DNA of 64,000 nt from Nitrospirota bacterium (GCA_021844645.1 JAKBTA010000001.1:1-64000); one strand, 5' to 3'; shown: positions 43,281 to 53,629, counted from the stretch's first letter. Numbers and translations are program-made. The notes: generated by a model not told the origin, from the sequence alone.

Positions 43281-44062
43281 CTCAGATCATGGAGTCGAAG
43301 AAAAAAGAAGTTTCGCTTCTGCCGGAAAGGCTTTCTGGGCTAAACGAAAGATCCGTTCCTCTTGTTCGGGATTTCCTTTCAGACTGGCGGCAAAGAAGGG
43401 GGAGCGGGATCAGGGTTATTGCCGAAAGCAAGGCGAAATCCCCCTCCAGAGGGATCATTCGGATGGATTATGATCCTGTTTCGATTGCTCTTGAGTATGC
43501 CGAATCGGGTGCATCCGGCATTTCCATCCTGACCGACCAACATTTTTTTGGGGGAAGCCTTTCAGATCTTCTTGCCGTCAAGACGGCCTTTTGGGAGCGT
43601 GGTATTTTTTTGCCGGTTCTGAGGAAGGACTTTATCCTTGATCCAAGGCAGGTTGATCAGGCATTTGTGGCCGGTGCCGATATTGTCCTGCTCATTGTCC
43701 GGATACTGGAGGACAAAACTCTTGTCAAGCTGATTGAGCAGAGCAGGAATCTGGGGATGGAATCCCTTGTCGAGGTGCATTCGGAGAGAGAACTTAAGAG
43801 GGCCCTGGATGCTGGCTGTTCCTTTTTGGGAGTGAACCATCGTGATCTGGATACGCTCAGTATGGATACAGGGCTTTCCGGACGTCTTTCGCCAATGATT
43901 CCTGATGATGTTGTCCGGATTGCCGAAAGTGGTCTGAAGAGTAACCAGGATTACAGAAAGATGGTGGATCTTGGTTATGATGGGGTTCTTGTAGGGGAGT
44001 CTTTTCTGACGGCGGAGCATCCCGGGAGAGCAATGAAGGAATTCATGTCACATGTGGGTTAA
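43250..44062 (+). CDS. trpC: Indole-3-glycerol phosphate synthase
   Basis: TIM-barrel enzyme closing the indole ring. The 270-aa product has VIAESKAKSPSRG, the ILTDQHFFGGS motif, VLRKDFI and the ESGLKSNQDY phosphate-binding end. The start is uncertain: ATG 43250 lies inside trpD, whereas TTG 43262 has GGAGAG upstream. Confidence 0.95.
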   Translation: MERSLPNPILTQIMESKKKEVSLLPERLSGLNERSVPLVRDFLSDWRQRRGSGIRVIAESKAKSPSRGIIRMDYDPVSIALEYAESGASGISILTDQHFFGGSLSDLLAVKTAFWERGIFLPVLRKDFILDPRQVDQAFVAGADIVLLIVRILEDKTLVKLIEQSRNLGMESLVEVHSERELKRALDAGCSFLGVNHRDLDTLSMDTGLSGRLSPMIPDDVVRIAESGLKSNQDYRKMVDLGYDGVLVGESFLTAEHPGRAMKEFMSHVG

Positions 44063-44672
44063 GATTTGCGGCTTGACCGACCCTTATGAAGCCGAAAAAA
44101 TCAGTCGCATGGGAGTTGATGCGATTGGCTTGATCTTTTATCCGCCCTCTCCAAGGGGACTAACTCCCGAACGGGCGGTTGATGTCACATCGAAGGTAAT
44201 TCCCGGGGTTTTAAAAGTGGGGGTTTTCGTTGATCCCCAATGGGCCTTTATTCGCAGTGTGGTCGAACGGGTATCTCTGGACATGATTCAGTGGCATGGA
44301 AGCTCCTTCTCGGAAGAGGACGGGTATGAGCTTAATCGAATTGGTGTCCCCTGGATTGAAGTGCGAAGGGTTCGACCGTCTGACTCCTTTTTGACTCTTT
44401 CTTCCGATGCAGGTGCTTCTATGGTGCTTGTCGAGGGGTTTAGTGAAAAAGCTCCGGGAGGAACCAGAACGGTATGGGACTTCAGGAAGCTGTCCGGTGT
44501 CAGGACTTCTGTTCCTCTTATCCTTTCTGGGGGGCTTGATCCTGAAACAGTTGGAGCGGCTGTCCATGAGATTTCTCCTTTTGGGGTGGATGTTTCTTCA
44601 GGAGTGGAGGTCTCCCCCGGAAAGAAAGATTTGGAAAAGGTTGCCCGCTTTATAGAAGAAGCGAGAAAATAA
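44052..44672 (+). CDS. trpF: Phosphoribosylanthranilate isomerase
   Basis: The 206-aa barrel isomerises phosphoribosylanthranilate. Motifs: VKICGLTDPYEAE at the N-terminus with the catalytic Cys, GLIFYPPSPRG, and the C-terminal LSGGLDPETV and GVDVSSGVE. It overlaps trpC by 11 nt. Confidence 0.95.
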   Translation: MWVKICGLTDPYEAEKISRMGVDAIGLIFYPPSPRGLTPERAVDVTSKVIPGVLKVGVFVDPQWAFIRSVVERVSLDMIQWHGSSFSEEDGYELNRIGVPWIEVRRVRPSDSFLTLSSDAGASMVLVEGFSEKAPGGTRTVWDFRKLSGVRTSVPLILSGGLDPETVGAAVHEISPFGVDVSSGVEVSPGKKDLEKVARFIEEARK

Positions 44673-44690
44673 TCAGTTGAGGGGGTTGAT

Positions 44691-45914
44691 TTGAAAACTC
44701 GGAAGAAAGAATCCGAAGCTTCGCGAATGCCGGACCATTCCGGGTACTTTGGGGATTTTGGCGGCCGGTTTGTTTCAGAAACGCTGATGGAAGCCCTATA
44801 TGAGCTCGAGAAGGCCTTTAAAAAGGCCTGGAGCGACCGGTCCTTTCAGAAGGAGTATCAGGAGGTCCTGACTGAGTTTGTCGGCAGACCTTCCCCCCTG
44901 ACTCTTGCGGAAGGGCTGACTGATCATGCGGGTGGCGCTCGAATCTATCTGAAGAGGGAAGACCTGAATCATACCGGTGCCCATAAGATCAATAATGCCG
45001 TAGGTCAGGCCCTTCTTGCCAGGAGAATGGGCAAGAAGAGGCTTATAGCCGAGACAGGTGCCGGGCAACATGGCGTAGCCACTGCGACGGTTGCAGCAAA
45101 GTATGGGTTTGATTGCGAGATCTTTATGGGTTCGGAAGATGCGCGACGTCAGTCCCTGAATGTTTTTCGGATGAACCTTCTCGGTGCCAACGTGAAAGAG
45201 GTTGATGGAGGGACCAGGACTCTCAAGGATGCCATTAGCGAGGCTCTGCGCGATTGGGCTCAGTCTGTCCTGACAACTCATTATGTTTTGGGAACAGCTT
45301 TCGGGCCACATCCATTTCCGTTGATGGTCCGCTCCTTCCAGTCAATCATCGGTCGGGAAGCACGTCAGCAAATCATGAAAAAAGAAGGACGTCTTCCAGA
45401 CGCCCTTGTTGCTTGCGTGGGGGGCGGGAGCAACTCACTTGGTCTGTTTCACCATTTTGTCGGGGATGAGTCGGTGAGAATGTATGGGATTGAAGCAGGG
45501 GGCCGTTCCTTGACTGCCGGCGAACATGCTGCCCGTTTCCAGGGAGGGCGCATCGGCGTTTTGCAGGGTTCGAAGACTTTTGTCCTGCAGAATGCTGATG
45601 GTCAGATCCTTAGGACCCACTCGGTTTCCGCCGGACTCGATTATTCGGCTGTCGGCCCTGAACTGGCCTACTATTTTGAAACCGGGCGAGTTCACTTTGA
45701 CATGGTTGGTGATGATGAGGCACTGGAGGCCTTTGATACCCTCTCCCGTCTTGAAGGTATTATCCCGGCGCTGGAAAGTTCTCATGCAATCGCTTACGGT
45801 ATCAGACTGGCAAAGGAAATGGGTCGGGGCAAGATCCTGATTATCAATCTTTCGGGTCGAGGGGACAAAGATGTCCTGGAAGTCGCCCGATTGAGAGGAG
45901 GGGTTCTTTCATGA
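44691..45914 (+). CDS. trpB: Tryptophan synthase beta chain
   Basis: PLP enzyme joining indole and serine. The 407 aa include [15 protein letters not shown] with the PLP lysine, [13 protein letters not shown], the phosphate loop [10 protein letters not shown], and [15 protein letters not shown]. The start is TTG at 44691 after GAGGGGG. Single-copy TrpB1 type, next to trpA. Confidence 0.97.
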   Translation: MKTRKKESEASRMPDHSGYFGDFGGRFVSETLMEALYELEKAFKKAWSDRSFQKEYQEVLTEFVGRPSPLTLAEGLTDHAGGARIYLKREDLNHTGAHKINNAVGQALLARRMGKKRLIAETGAGQHGVATATVAAKYGFDCEIFMGSEDARRQSLNVFRMNLLGANVKEVDGGTRTLKDAISEALRDWAQSVLTTHYVLGTAFGPHPFPLMVRSFQSIIGREARQQIMKKEGRLPDALVACVGGGSNSLGLFHHFVGDESVRMYGIEAGGRSLTAGEHAARFQGGRIGVLQGSKTFVLQNADGQILRTHSVSAGLDYSAVGPELAYYFETGRVHFDMVGDDEALEAFDTLSRLEGIIPALESSHAIAYGIRLAKEMGRGKILIINLSGRGDKDVLEVARLRGGVLS

Positions 45915-46702
45915 CATCCCGTTCTTCTCAAAAACAGGATCGGTCCGGCAAGAAAATCATTCCTTACCTGATGGCAGGGGATCCTGACCTGTCTGTGACG
46001 AGGTCTCTCCTTCTCGAGGCCAGAAAAGCTGGCGTATGGGCTGTTGAACTGGGTATCCCTTTTTCTGACCCCACAGCCGATGGGCCCGTTATCCAGAAAG
46101 CGGCAATCAGGGCGCTTTCCGATGAAACATCACTTTTAAATGTTCTGTCCTTTCTGGGAACGATCCCTCTTTCAGAAAGGCCTCCTGTTTTCATCATGAC
46201 TTACTTCAACCTCTTCTTGGCCATGACAATCGATAAGTTTATCGATGAGTCTATTCGAGTCGGAGGAGTTGCGGGAGCTGTTATCCCAGATTTGTCGTTT
46301 GAAGATGCTAAAGAGGTCCGGGAATCTTTTAAAGCTGCCGGACTTGCGCTGGTTCCCTTCATTTCACCGACGACAAGTCTTCCTCGCATTAAAAAAATTC
46401 TTGCAACGGCTGATGGATTCATTTACTTTGTATCTTTGCTGGGAACGACAGGTAAAGCTTTGACCCTGTCTTCAACTATGGAAGAATCAGTTCGGGATCT
46501 CCGAGCGCGGACAAAACTGCCTGTTTGCGTGGGGTTCGGTATCCAGACACCTGAGATGGCTCAGAAAATTCTTGATTTTGCCGATGGAGTTATTGTCGGG
46601 TCGAGGTTGGTTCAGGAAGAAAAGGACCCGGTTGCATGGGGAAACCTGTTGAGACAATTTTGCGAGGTGGCCAGTGTGGCGGCTTCTTCGCCTCATCAAT
46701 AG
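45911..46702 (+). CDS. trpA: Tryptophan synthase alpha chain
   Basis: Cleaves indole-3-glycerol phosphate to indole. The 263-aa barrel shows [27 protein letters not shown] with the catalytic Glu and Asp, and [10 protein letters not shown]. It overlaps trpB by 4 nt (ATGA), in keeping with the alpha-beta complex. Confidence 0.96.
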   Translation: MTSRSSQKQDRSGKKIIPYLMAGDPDLSVTRSLLLEARKAGVWAVELGIPFSDPTADGPVIQKAAIRALSDETSLLNVLSFLGTIPLSERPPVFIMTYFNLFLAMTIDKFIDESIRVGGVAGAVIPDLSFEDAKEVRESFKAAGLALVPFISPTTSLPRIKKILATADGFIYFVSLLGTTGKALTLSSTMEESVRDLRARTKLPVCVGFGIQTPEMAQKILDFADGVIVGSRLVQEEKDPVAWGNLLRQFCEVASVAASSPHQ

Positions 46703-46722
46703 ATTGAATCAGGAGTCATAAT

Positions 46723-47655
46723 ATGGGTTGGCTTTCACGATCTCATTCGAAAGAAAAAACTTCTGAAAAAAAAATACCTGAAGTTCAGGAAGTCGAACGG
46801 AAGGTTCGAATTCCTGAGGGTCTGTGGATCAAGTGCCATCTGTGCAGACAGATTGTTTACCGGAAGGAAGTGGAAAAGGCCGGAAAGGTTTGCCCCAAGT
46901 GCAATTATCACTTTCCGATTACCATTGATGAGCGGATAGCCCAGCTGGCTGATCCGGATTCATTTGTAGAGTTTGCCGGAAATATTGAACCGCTCGATCC
47001 CTTGAAATTTACCGACAGCATGCGTTATCCGGAGCGGGTGAGACTCGCCCAAAAAAAGACCGGGCTGACAGAAGCACTCAGAATCGGTGTTTGCAGGATC
47101 AATGGTCGCATGGCTGTTCTTGGGGTGTTTTCGTTCGGATTTATGGGTGGCAGCATGGGGTCTGTTGTTGGCGAAAAGGTTGTGAGAGCAGCTGAGCGGG
47201 CCCTTGAACTTAAAATTCCGCTTATTTTGGTTACCGCATCTGGTGGGGCCAGAATGCAGGAGGGGATTTTTTCCCTTATGCAAATGGCCAGGACGAGTGC
47301 GGCTATCTCCCGTCTTCATGAAAACGCCGTTCCATTTTTCTCTGTTTTGACTGATCCAACATTCGGTGGCGTTTCTGCCAGTTTTGCGATGCTGGGAGAT
47401 GTCATTCTTGCCGAGCCGCGTTCCCTGATTGGTTTTGCAGGTCCCAGAGTTATTGAGCAGACAATCAAGCAACAGCTTCCGGAGGGATTTCAAAGGGCAG
47501 AGTTTCTTTTGTCTCATGGATTCCTGGATATGGTTGTTGAGAGAGGAAAACTTCGGGAAACACTCTCTTTGCTGATTTGCCATTTTCGGCAAAGCGGAAC
47601 GTCCAGGTGTCACTCGGAGGGAGATCCTGAGGGCGAAGCCCCGGTGCGTGATTGA
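46723..47655 (+). CDS. accD: Acetyl-CoA carboxylase carboxyltransferase subunit beta
   Basis: Part of the carboxyltransferase for malonyl-CoA synthesis. The 310 aa begin with a zinc ribbon, Cys38-x2-Cys41 and Cys57-x2-Cys60, followed by the crotonase-like domain with TASGGARMQEG and LTDPTFGGVSASFAMLGD. The trpA-accD-folC order is common in proteobacteria and others. Confidence 0.96.
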   Translation: MGWLSRSHSKEKTSEKKIPEVQEVERKVRIPEGLWIKCHLCRQIVYRKEVEKAGKVCPKCNYHFPITIDERIAQLADPDSFVEFAGNIEPLDPLKFTDSMRYPERVRLAQKKTGLTEALRIGVCRINGRMAVLGVFSFGFMGGSMGSVVGEKVVRAAERALELKIPLILVTASGGARMQEGIFSLMQMARTSAAISRLHENAVPFFSVLTDPTFGGVSASFAMLGDVILAEPRSLIGFAGPRVIEQTIKQQLPEGFQRAEFLLSHGFLDMVVERGKLRETLSLLICHFRQSGTSRCHSEGDPEGEAPVRD

Positions 47656-48989
47656 GCATCAATGACCGATTGGGGGCTATCAGGTTTTTAAATGGTCTCC
47701 GCCTTCATGGCATACATCCGACACTGGAGAATGTGAAGTCCCTCCTTGTTCACGCTGGCAATCCCCAGCTTCGCTTTTCTTCCATCCAGGTTGTTGGTTC
47801 AAACGGCAAAGGCTCAACGGCATCAATCCTGGCAACCATTCTTGCTGCGAATGAATCTCCGGTCGGTTTATATACATCTCCCCACTTGTCGGATTTGAGG
47901 GAGCGTGTATTGGTGCAGGGGAGGATGCTCCCTGTCGATTCCTGGCTTCAAACACTGAATTTCGTTGACGAATCCATCAAGGAAACCGCTCTACCAATTA
48001 CATTCTTTGAAGCAGTAACATGTGCGGCCTTTTTCCTTTTTGAGCAGTCAGGAATAACGACCGCAGTTCTTGAAGCAGGAATGGGCGGCCGATGGGATGC
48101 AACTTCCGTGGTCGATCCGATTGCAACGGTATTGACTTCGATTTCTCTTGAGCATACCCAGATACTGGGAAATACCCTTGAGCAGATCCTGTCGGAAAAG
48201 GTTGCTGTCGGGCGGGCGGGCAAACCTTTTGTCGCAAAATTGCCTGATGAACTGTTGCCTGAATTCCGCCGGCATTCCAAAATGTTGGGTTTTACTCCCA
48301 TCATCTGGGGACAAGACTTTTTCGCAAGATGGGTATCTCCGGCAAGCCAGTCAAAAAGGATTTTTATCTATAAAGGACCTTCAGGCGAAATGGAACTTCC
48401 AGTTTCCCTTGTGGCAGATTATCAGATCGGAAATGTTGCATTGGCATTGGCCACGCTTGATGTTTTGGGAAAACTGCCCAGAGAGGAATCTCTTTCCCAT
48501 TCTCTTCTCCAGGTGACTCATCCCGGAAGATGGGAAAAAGTCCTGGATATACCCCAGGTCTATCTTGATGGGGCTCATAATCCTGAGGCGGCTGAATTCC
48601 TCTTGCAAACAATCAGAAGCTCCTTCTCTTCAGATCAAAAAGTGATCTACGTTTTTGGAATACTTGATGACAAGAACTGGACTCTTGTCCTGGAAAAGCT
48701 TATAGGGTCAGCGGACTCCATGTTCTTTACGACACCACCTTCAACCAGGGCTGTTCCTCCCGAGTTACTGGAACAATGGATCTTTTCTGTCAAAAAGACC
48801 TTGCCGACAAAATCCGGATCTCTTGATGATATGTTGGGAGAAGCCATTGAAAGGGCTCTTGCACGATCTTTGCCTGTTGTTGTGGCGGGATCGCTGTATC
48901 TGGTTGGCGAGGTCAGAAAACAGCTGACAGGATTGGTGCCGGAGCTTCCCATAGGAGAACATTCTCCCGAAGACAACAGACGATCGTGA
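47652..48989 (+). CDS. folC: Folylpolyglutamate synthase / dihydrofolate synthase
   Basis: Adds glutamate to folates. The 445-aa Mur-ligase-fold protein shows the ATP loop VGSNGKGSTASIL, the TSPHLSDLRER omega-loop region and LDGAHNPEAAEFL in the C-terminal domain. The start is TTG at 47652, overlapping the accD stop codon. Confidence 0.94.
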   Translation: MSINDRLGAIRFLNGLRLHGIHPTLENVKSLLVHAGNPQLRFSSIQVVGSNGKGSTASILATILAANESPVGLYTSPHLSDLRERVLVQGRMLPVDSWLQTLNFVDESIKETALPITFFEAVTCAAFFLFEQSGITTAVLEAGMGGRWDATSVVDPIATVLTSISLEHTQILGNTLEQILSEKVAVGRAGKPFVAKLPDELLPEFRRHSKMLGFTPIIWGQDFFARWVSPASQSKRIFIYKGPSGEMELPVSLVADYQIGNVALALATLDVLGKLPREESLSHSLLQVTHPGRWEKVLDIPQVYLDGAHNPEAAEFLLQTIRSSFSSDQKVIYVFGILDDKNWTLVLEKLIGSADSMFFTTPPSTRAVPPELLEQWIFSVKKTLPTKSGSLDDMLGEAIERALARSLPVVVAGSLYLVGEVRKQLTGLVPELPIGEHSPEDNRRS

Positions 48990-51277
48990 GAAGGTTTTTC
49001 TCGGAATCTGTTTTTATCGTTTTCTTTTCCCTGATCTGGCTTATGTTTTGTCCTGGAACAGGGAATTCCACCGAGTCAGCCACGCCTCCTCCCCAAAAAA
49101 ATCAGCAGCAGGACAAGGTCGTTGTCCTTGCCGATCACCTGAGATTTAACCGAAAGACACACCTGATTCATGCGGTGGGACATGCGTATGTTTCCAGAGG
49201 CAATATCTCACTGAATGCGGATGAGGTTATTATCAATCGCGAGACGAATATTGTCTGGGCTGCAGGCCATGTCCACCTTCGTGCTCCAAAAACAAAGATG
49301 AAGGCCAAGCGCCTTCGATTGAACCTTTCAAACGGGAAGGCTCACCTGATCGATGGATCGGTCGATACTGTTCAGCCTTATACCGGGAACGGGTTGCGCG
49401 CAGAATATACCTACCATATTACGGGAAAGGTGATCGACAAGCTTTCTTCTGATCATTATCACGTCGTAAGCGGAAACGTCACAACCTGCAACTGCCTCCC
49501 TGATTCGACTCCAAGCTGGATGATGCAGACTGGATCGGCTGATCTTTATCTTGGAGATCACTTTGACAGCTCTAACGACATACTCAATATCAAAGGTCTC
49601 CCTGCGATTTATCTCCCCTACTTTTCCTTTCCTGTTGTTTCAAGAAAAACGGGGCTGCTGATGCCGTTTGGAAATTATAATTCGATTCAGGGGCTTGTTT
49701 TCGAGGATTCTTTGTTCTGGGATCTTGATCCGTCCTATGATTTGATGCTTACCGTGGATGACATGAGCAATTTCGGTGTTGGGGAAGGCTTAACGTACCG
49801 GCAGTCGTTTTCCCAGAATCAGAACCTGCTCTTGTCTTACAGTCAGCAGGCAGTCAATGATCCAAGCTTGGGGCTTCGGACAAATATTACGCAGACTGAG
49901 GATCTCTACAATTATTCCGGGCAGGATTTTAACTTGATGGGGAATATCAACTTCGTCAGTGCTCAGGATTTTTACCAGTTGATGAGTGTCGGGAGTACGG
50001 CAAGTTTTAACCCGCAAATGATGTCCTCAATCTATGCGAACTACTATCAGGATAATAGCGAAGTTAACCTCATCGGTGTCTACAACGAGGATATTTTCCC
50101 GGGTCCCAACACGACAGTCTCAAAGCTTCCACAAGGAGATTTTGCCATCATGGACTATCGCCTTGGAGAAACTCCATTTTATTTTTCGAGCTTTTTGTCG
50201 GGGGTGGACTTTATGTCCGGGCCGATTTTAATGCAGAGAGGGTTGTTGTTTCCTCATATGAGTGGAAGTTTTTCCCTTGGGGATGGTGCTGTTGAGATTT
50301 CTCCCCACGGTGGGGTCCTTCAGTCCTTTTACAGCGAGGGAAACAGCTCCCCGAGTCCTTATAGCCAGACTGTTCCAAATGGGGGAATTGCTGTCAGGAG
50401 TGCCTTTGAAAGAGATTTTTCTCTTCCATCGTATCTTGGGGGCGGGACTATTACCCATCAGGTTGTCCTGAACGGAGACTATGAATATTCTCCGCAGAAT
50501 AATGAGTCCGCGATTATCCAGAATGGGTGGTCCGACAATATTCCAGGTCTTAATGCGGCCTATTACGGTATAACCAACCGGTTTTTTTATGATGGACAAT
50601 CAGGAACGAGTGAGATCCTGTCTTTCAAGGTTGCGCAGGAGGCTATTCTGGATTCTTACTCGACGAACACGGCCCCGACCTTCTATGGTGGGACGACTCT
50701 CTCCAATCCGTTTGTCAATCTGTCCGGTCCTTTCAGTCCGATCCTTTTTGAGGCGCATCTCCTTCCATCTGACCCGGTATCGTTTTATGGAGAGGCGTTT
50801 TATGACGAGACCTCAAGAGTTCTACCCACAGAGGATCTGTCAATGATTTTCAATCAGGCGGCAGTCATGCCGGAGGCGATTAACTTTCTTTTCCAGATTG
50901 GCGAGACAAGTTATAGGGCGGGAACTGTTCCGATGGTGGGCAATTACTTTACCCCTCTCGCGATTACCGAAGGATATTATCAGCCTACGAGCGCCACTTT
51001 TTTGGTCCCTTCGATCGGGGTTTCGACAAGCCTTGGTTTGTATGGATCGGTTGCCTATTATGATGATCTTGATCCCGGACCTGCAGGTGGCATTCAGATG
51101 GAGGTTCTGTCAGCGGGGTATCAGGGGGCATGCTGGAGTTTTGGTTTAATGTATTCGATGGTGATTGAGCCTGCACCGCTTCCTGTCCAGACGACTTATG
51201 GTTTTTCCCTGACCCTCAATGGAATCGCGGGAATTGGTCAGCTCATCAGTCCTGTTATGCCTCCCCCTGTCCCCTGA
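48986..51277 (+). CDS. lptD: LPS-assembly protein LptD
   Basis: Outer-membrane translocon for lipopolysaccharide. The 763-aa precursor starts at GTG 48986 with a signal peptide (hydrophobic 8-22), then an LptA-like jelly-roll domain (about 45-200) and a long beta-barrel domain with repeated aromatic strands. Cysteines in TTCNCLPD lie where LptD proteins have their first disulfide cysteines. The barrel is divergent. Its presence indicates an LPS-bearing outer membrane. It overlaps folC by 4 nt. Confidence 0.88.
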   Translation: MRRFFSESVFIVFFSLIWLMFCPGTGNSTESATPPPQKNQQQDKVVVLADHLRFNRKTHLIHAVGHAYVSRGNISLNADEVIINRETNIVWAAGHVHLRAPKTKMKAKRLRLNLSNGKAHLIDGSVDTVQPYTGNGLRAEYTYHITGKVIDKLSSDHYHVVSGNVTTCNCLPDSTPSWMMQTGSADLYLGDHFDSSNDILNIKGLPAIYLPYFSFPVVSRKTGLLMPFGNYNSIQGLVFEDSLFWDLDPSYDLMLTVDDMSNFGVGEGLTYRQSFSQNQNLLLSYSQQAVNDPSLGLRTNITQTEDLYNYSGQDFNLMGNINFVSAQDFYQLMSVGSTASFNPQMMSSIYANYYQDNSEVNLIGVYNEDIFPGPNTTVSKLPQGDFAIMDYRLGETPFYFSSFLSGVDFMSGPILMQRGLLFPHMSGSFSLGDGAVEISPHGGVLQSFYSEGNSSPSPYSQTVPNGGIAVRSAFERDFSLPSYLGGGTITHQVVLNGDYEYSPQNNESAIIQNGWSDNIPGLNAAYYGITNRFFYDGQSGTSEILSFKVAQEAILDSYSTNTAPTFYGGTTLSNPFVNLSGPFSPILFEAHLLPSDPVSFYGEAFYDETSRVLPTEDLSMIFNQAAVMPEAINFLFQIGETSYRAGTVPMVGNYFTPLAITEGYYQPTSATFLVPSIGVSTSLGLYGSVAYYDDLDPGPAGGIQMEVLSAGYQGACWSFGLMYSMVIEPAPLPVQTTYGFSLTLNGIAGIGQLISPVMPPPVP

Positions 51278-51294
51278 TGGAGTGATTCCGCATT

Positions 51295-52272
51295 TCATGT
51301 GGCGTCACCCGAGAGTTTTTTTAATGCAAAAAGAAAGACCTCGATATGCATTTTTGTTCTGTCTTCGAGAGAAAGGCAGGGCGGTGTTTCAAGTGTCAGG
51401 GTACGCTTTGTGCCATGTTTGTGCATATAAAATGCCTGTGGCCACCCATGTCTTCTAAAGAAGGATCGTCTTTTCCTTCTGGGAGAAATCACGCCATCAA
51501 CGGCGGGCATTCCCTCGATGACAGGACTTTCATTGATCGGAAATCCCTGCTTTCTTAAAAGAGTGGTTATTTCTGCTCCCCATGCCCTGGTTCTGGACCC
51601 TGCCATATCAACAGGCTGGTGTTCGTAAAGATAGAAGCCTTTTGTGTCGATATCCTCATGAAATTCCACTGACAGGTCATATTCGCGGTTTTTCAGGTAA
51701 TCCATCATCAGCCTTATTTCTTTGGGAGGATGTCCTGTTGAGAAGCACCTGTTCAGGTCCTTTCCTTGCTGGTTGGTTCTGGTTCTTCTCAAAAAACCGG
51801 ATGGATTGATCAGCGGGAAAATATCGAGATTGACCTTGGGCAGGATTATTGTTCCGTCGGATATTTTCTGGAGAAGGGACATGACTGCATGAGGGCCGGC
51901 AGGTTCATCTCCGTGAATGCCCGCCGACAGCAGGATCTTTGGCAAACCTATTCCGGATTTTCTTTTCAGTCGAATGAAGGGGCAGGGCCCATTGTCCGTT
52001 GCTATCTCTCCCAGAAGCGTTGATGTGACGCCAGATTTTTCAAGATATCTTTCCTGAATGTTCTGTATGATATCCTGCGGGCTTGAAAATTCTTTCATCA
52101 TTTTTGATATCGCGGAAGCCCTGGGTCCGTACTGTCGGGGCGATGCTTCCGCTACTCCTTCCTGTTTTTGTGCCTGATTCAATCTTCCTTGAAGAGGAAT
52201 CTTTAAAAAATTATCCTGGACTGATATAAGGTTATGAATAAGATATTTTTTGGAGGTCAGGTGTCCCCCCAT
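51295..52272 (-). CDS. Zinc M14-family peptidase / succinylglutamate desuccinylase-like protein
   Basis: Metal-site motifs of the M14/AstE-AspA superfamily: HGDEPAG (His and Glu ligands), NPSGFLRRTRTN, DLNRCF and VEFHEDID with the later His; the C-terminal LTLETPP would supply the catalytic Glu. The substrate cannot be told. The first 57 residues do not look conserved; the real start may be the ATG pair at 52101/52098, giving about 268 aa. The listed start overlaps nadK by 16 nt. Confidence 0.8.
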   Translation of the reverse strand: MGGHLTSKKYLIHNLISVQDNFLKIPLQGRLNQAQKQEGVAEASPRQYGPRASAISKMMKEFSSPQDIIQNIQERYLEKSGVTSTLLGEIATDNGPCPFIRLKRKSGIGLPKILLSAGIHGDEPAGPHAVMSLLQKISDGTIILPKVNLDIFPLINPSGFLRRTRTNQQGKDLNRCFSTGHPPKEIRLMMDYLKNREYDLSVEFHEDIDTKGFYLYEHQPVDMAGSRTRAWGAEITTLLRKQGFPINESPVIEGMPAVDGVISPRRKRRSFFRRHGWPQAFYMHKHGTKRTLTLETPPCLSLEDRTKMHIEVFLFALKKLSGDAT

Positions 52273-53132
52273 TTGAGCTTGTCCCTTAAAACTTCAAAGT
52301 AGTTTCTTTCCGAATTTACGATCAGCTTTGTTATATGAGGTGATCTTGTAATTTCAATCATGTCTCCAACCTTTAATGAATGTCCAACCTGTCCGTCAAG
52401 TGTTGCTGTTACCGATTCATCGCCTTTTTTAATCAGGATCTCAAGTGTTGCAGCCCCGGGAATGACGATGGGTCTGTGTGTCAGTGTATGGGGACAAATT
52501 GGAGTTATGATGATCCCATCCATGCCAGGGTAAAGGATGGGACCACCTGCTGACAGGGAGTATGCTGTCGATCCGGTCGGGGAGGAGAAAATGACTCCGT
52601 CGCCCTTAAGGGAGGTGACAAACTGCGCATTCATGTAGATGTCCGACTCGATCAATCGGGCAATGGATCCATTATTGATAACGATATCATTCAATACATG
52701 GGTCTGTGACTGCTCTATCCGATTGCGAAAGATCCGGACCTGCAGCATGATTCTGTTTTCAATCGAATAATCTCCCTGCAGAGTTCGGGAGAGAACCTCC
52801 AATAATTCAGTTGATTGGACTTCTGTTAAAAATCCAAGGTTGCCAAGGTTAACTCCGAGAATGGGAATCTGTGTTCCCGCAAGCAGTCTGGCCGCTGAAA
52901 GAAGCGTGCCATCCCCTCCTAAGACCAGGACTACTTCGCTCTCATCTTTGATTGTTTCCCGTGAGCAGGAAATCTCGTGGCGAAGAAGCAACGCTCCTTC
53001 AGGATCAAGCAAGGGGGTAACGCCTCTTGATCTCAGCCAGGGGAGCAAGTCACTCAGAATCGATCTGATCGCTTCTGAGCGATGCGGCTTGCAAAGGATC
53101 CCCACTCGCGAAATGGGAGTGTTTTTCATCAT
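52257..53132 (-). CDS. nadK: NAD kinase
   Basis: Phosphorylates NAD to NADP. The ATG at 53132 follows CGGAG and gives 291 aa, the usual length; the frame stays open upstream to 53363 without similarity. Motifs: LGGDGTLLSAARLL near residue 72, the NLGNLGFLTEV segment, GDGVIFSSPTGSTAYSLSAGGP and LDGQVG. Confidence 0.94.
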   Translation of the reverse strand: MMKNTPISRVGILCKPHRSEAIRSILSDLLPWLRSRGVTPLLDPEGALLLRHEISCSRETIKDESEVVLVLGGDGTLLSAARLLAGTQIPILGVNLGNLGFLTEVQSTELLEVLSRTLQGDYSIENRIMLQVRIFRNRIEQSQTHVLNDIVINNGSIARLIESDIYMNAQFVTSLKGDGVIFSSPTGSTAYSLSAGGPILYPGMDGIIITPICPHTLTHRPIVIPGAATLEILIKKGDESVTATLDGQVGHSLKVGDMIEITRSPHITKLIVNSERNYFEVLRDKLKWGDT

Positions 53133-53267
53133 TCGGTCTCCGAAGAAGGGTACGAAGGCAATTCGGAACGGTCTGTAAAATAATCTCAGTATTCTACGAT
53201 GGATCATGAAAAAACAGTAGTGCCCGATCGTGATAACAAGAGTCTTCTTATTATCCTGTTGACCCAT

Positions 53268-53629
53268 ATGCATAACGCGTTCAGGTATCGGCTGTATCCG
53301 ACTCGCAAGCAGGAAACTGTTCTCGATCAACAGTTGGAAGAGTGTCGCTGGCTCTACAAGCATTTTCTGGAGTACAGGAAAAACGCCCGGGAGTGGTACG
53401 GTATTTCGTCTTATTCCGGACAGAAGAACACACTCCCGGCATTGAAGAAGGAACGGTCATTTCTCGATACGGGCTATCCCCGGTTCGAAAGAATAGGGAC
53501 TATAACGTTTCCCTGACTATTTTGAGACTCGGGCTAGAGTCTCGGGGCAGTCCCCAAAAAGCCCACACTACAAACGTTTCTCATGTTTGGCAGTGGTGCA
53601 GCCATGGTACGATATTCTCAGAAGAGTGA
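53268..53629 (+). pseudogene. Internally deleted tnpB (IS200/IS605-type) remnant
   Basis: The first about 80 codons encode a TnpB N-terminus (FRYRLYPTRKQETVL, CRWLYKHFLEYRK, GYPRFER). The C-terminal end of TnpB then appears in another frame: RDYNVSLTILRLGLESRG resembles the RD-NASLNILRLGL terminal motif. The middle, with the RuvC and zinc-finger regions, is missing, and the junction is out of frame, so no active nuclease can be made. It is the only mobile-element trace seen in the window. Confidence 0.75.
53524..53555 (+). repeat. Two adjacent hairpins in the 3' part of the tnpB remnant
   Basis: GAGACTC (53524-53530) and GAGTCTC (53537-53543) form a 7-bp palindrome with a 6-nt loop, directly followed by GGGG (53544-53547) and CCCC (53552-53555). 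IS200/IS605 ends and the guide RNA at the tnpB 3' end are structured, so these may be relics of them. Confidence 0.4.

Noticed and set aside
46960..47613. 217-codon minus-strand frame opposite accD
   Set aside because: Antisense shadow; accD is well conserved and the frame has no domain.
53133..53363. N-terminal extension of NAD kinase
   Set aside because: Not conserved in length or sequence; the ATG at 53132 follows a Shine-Dalgarno sequence.
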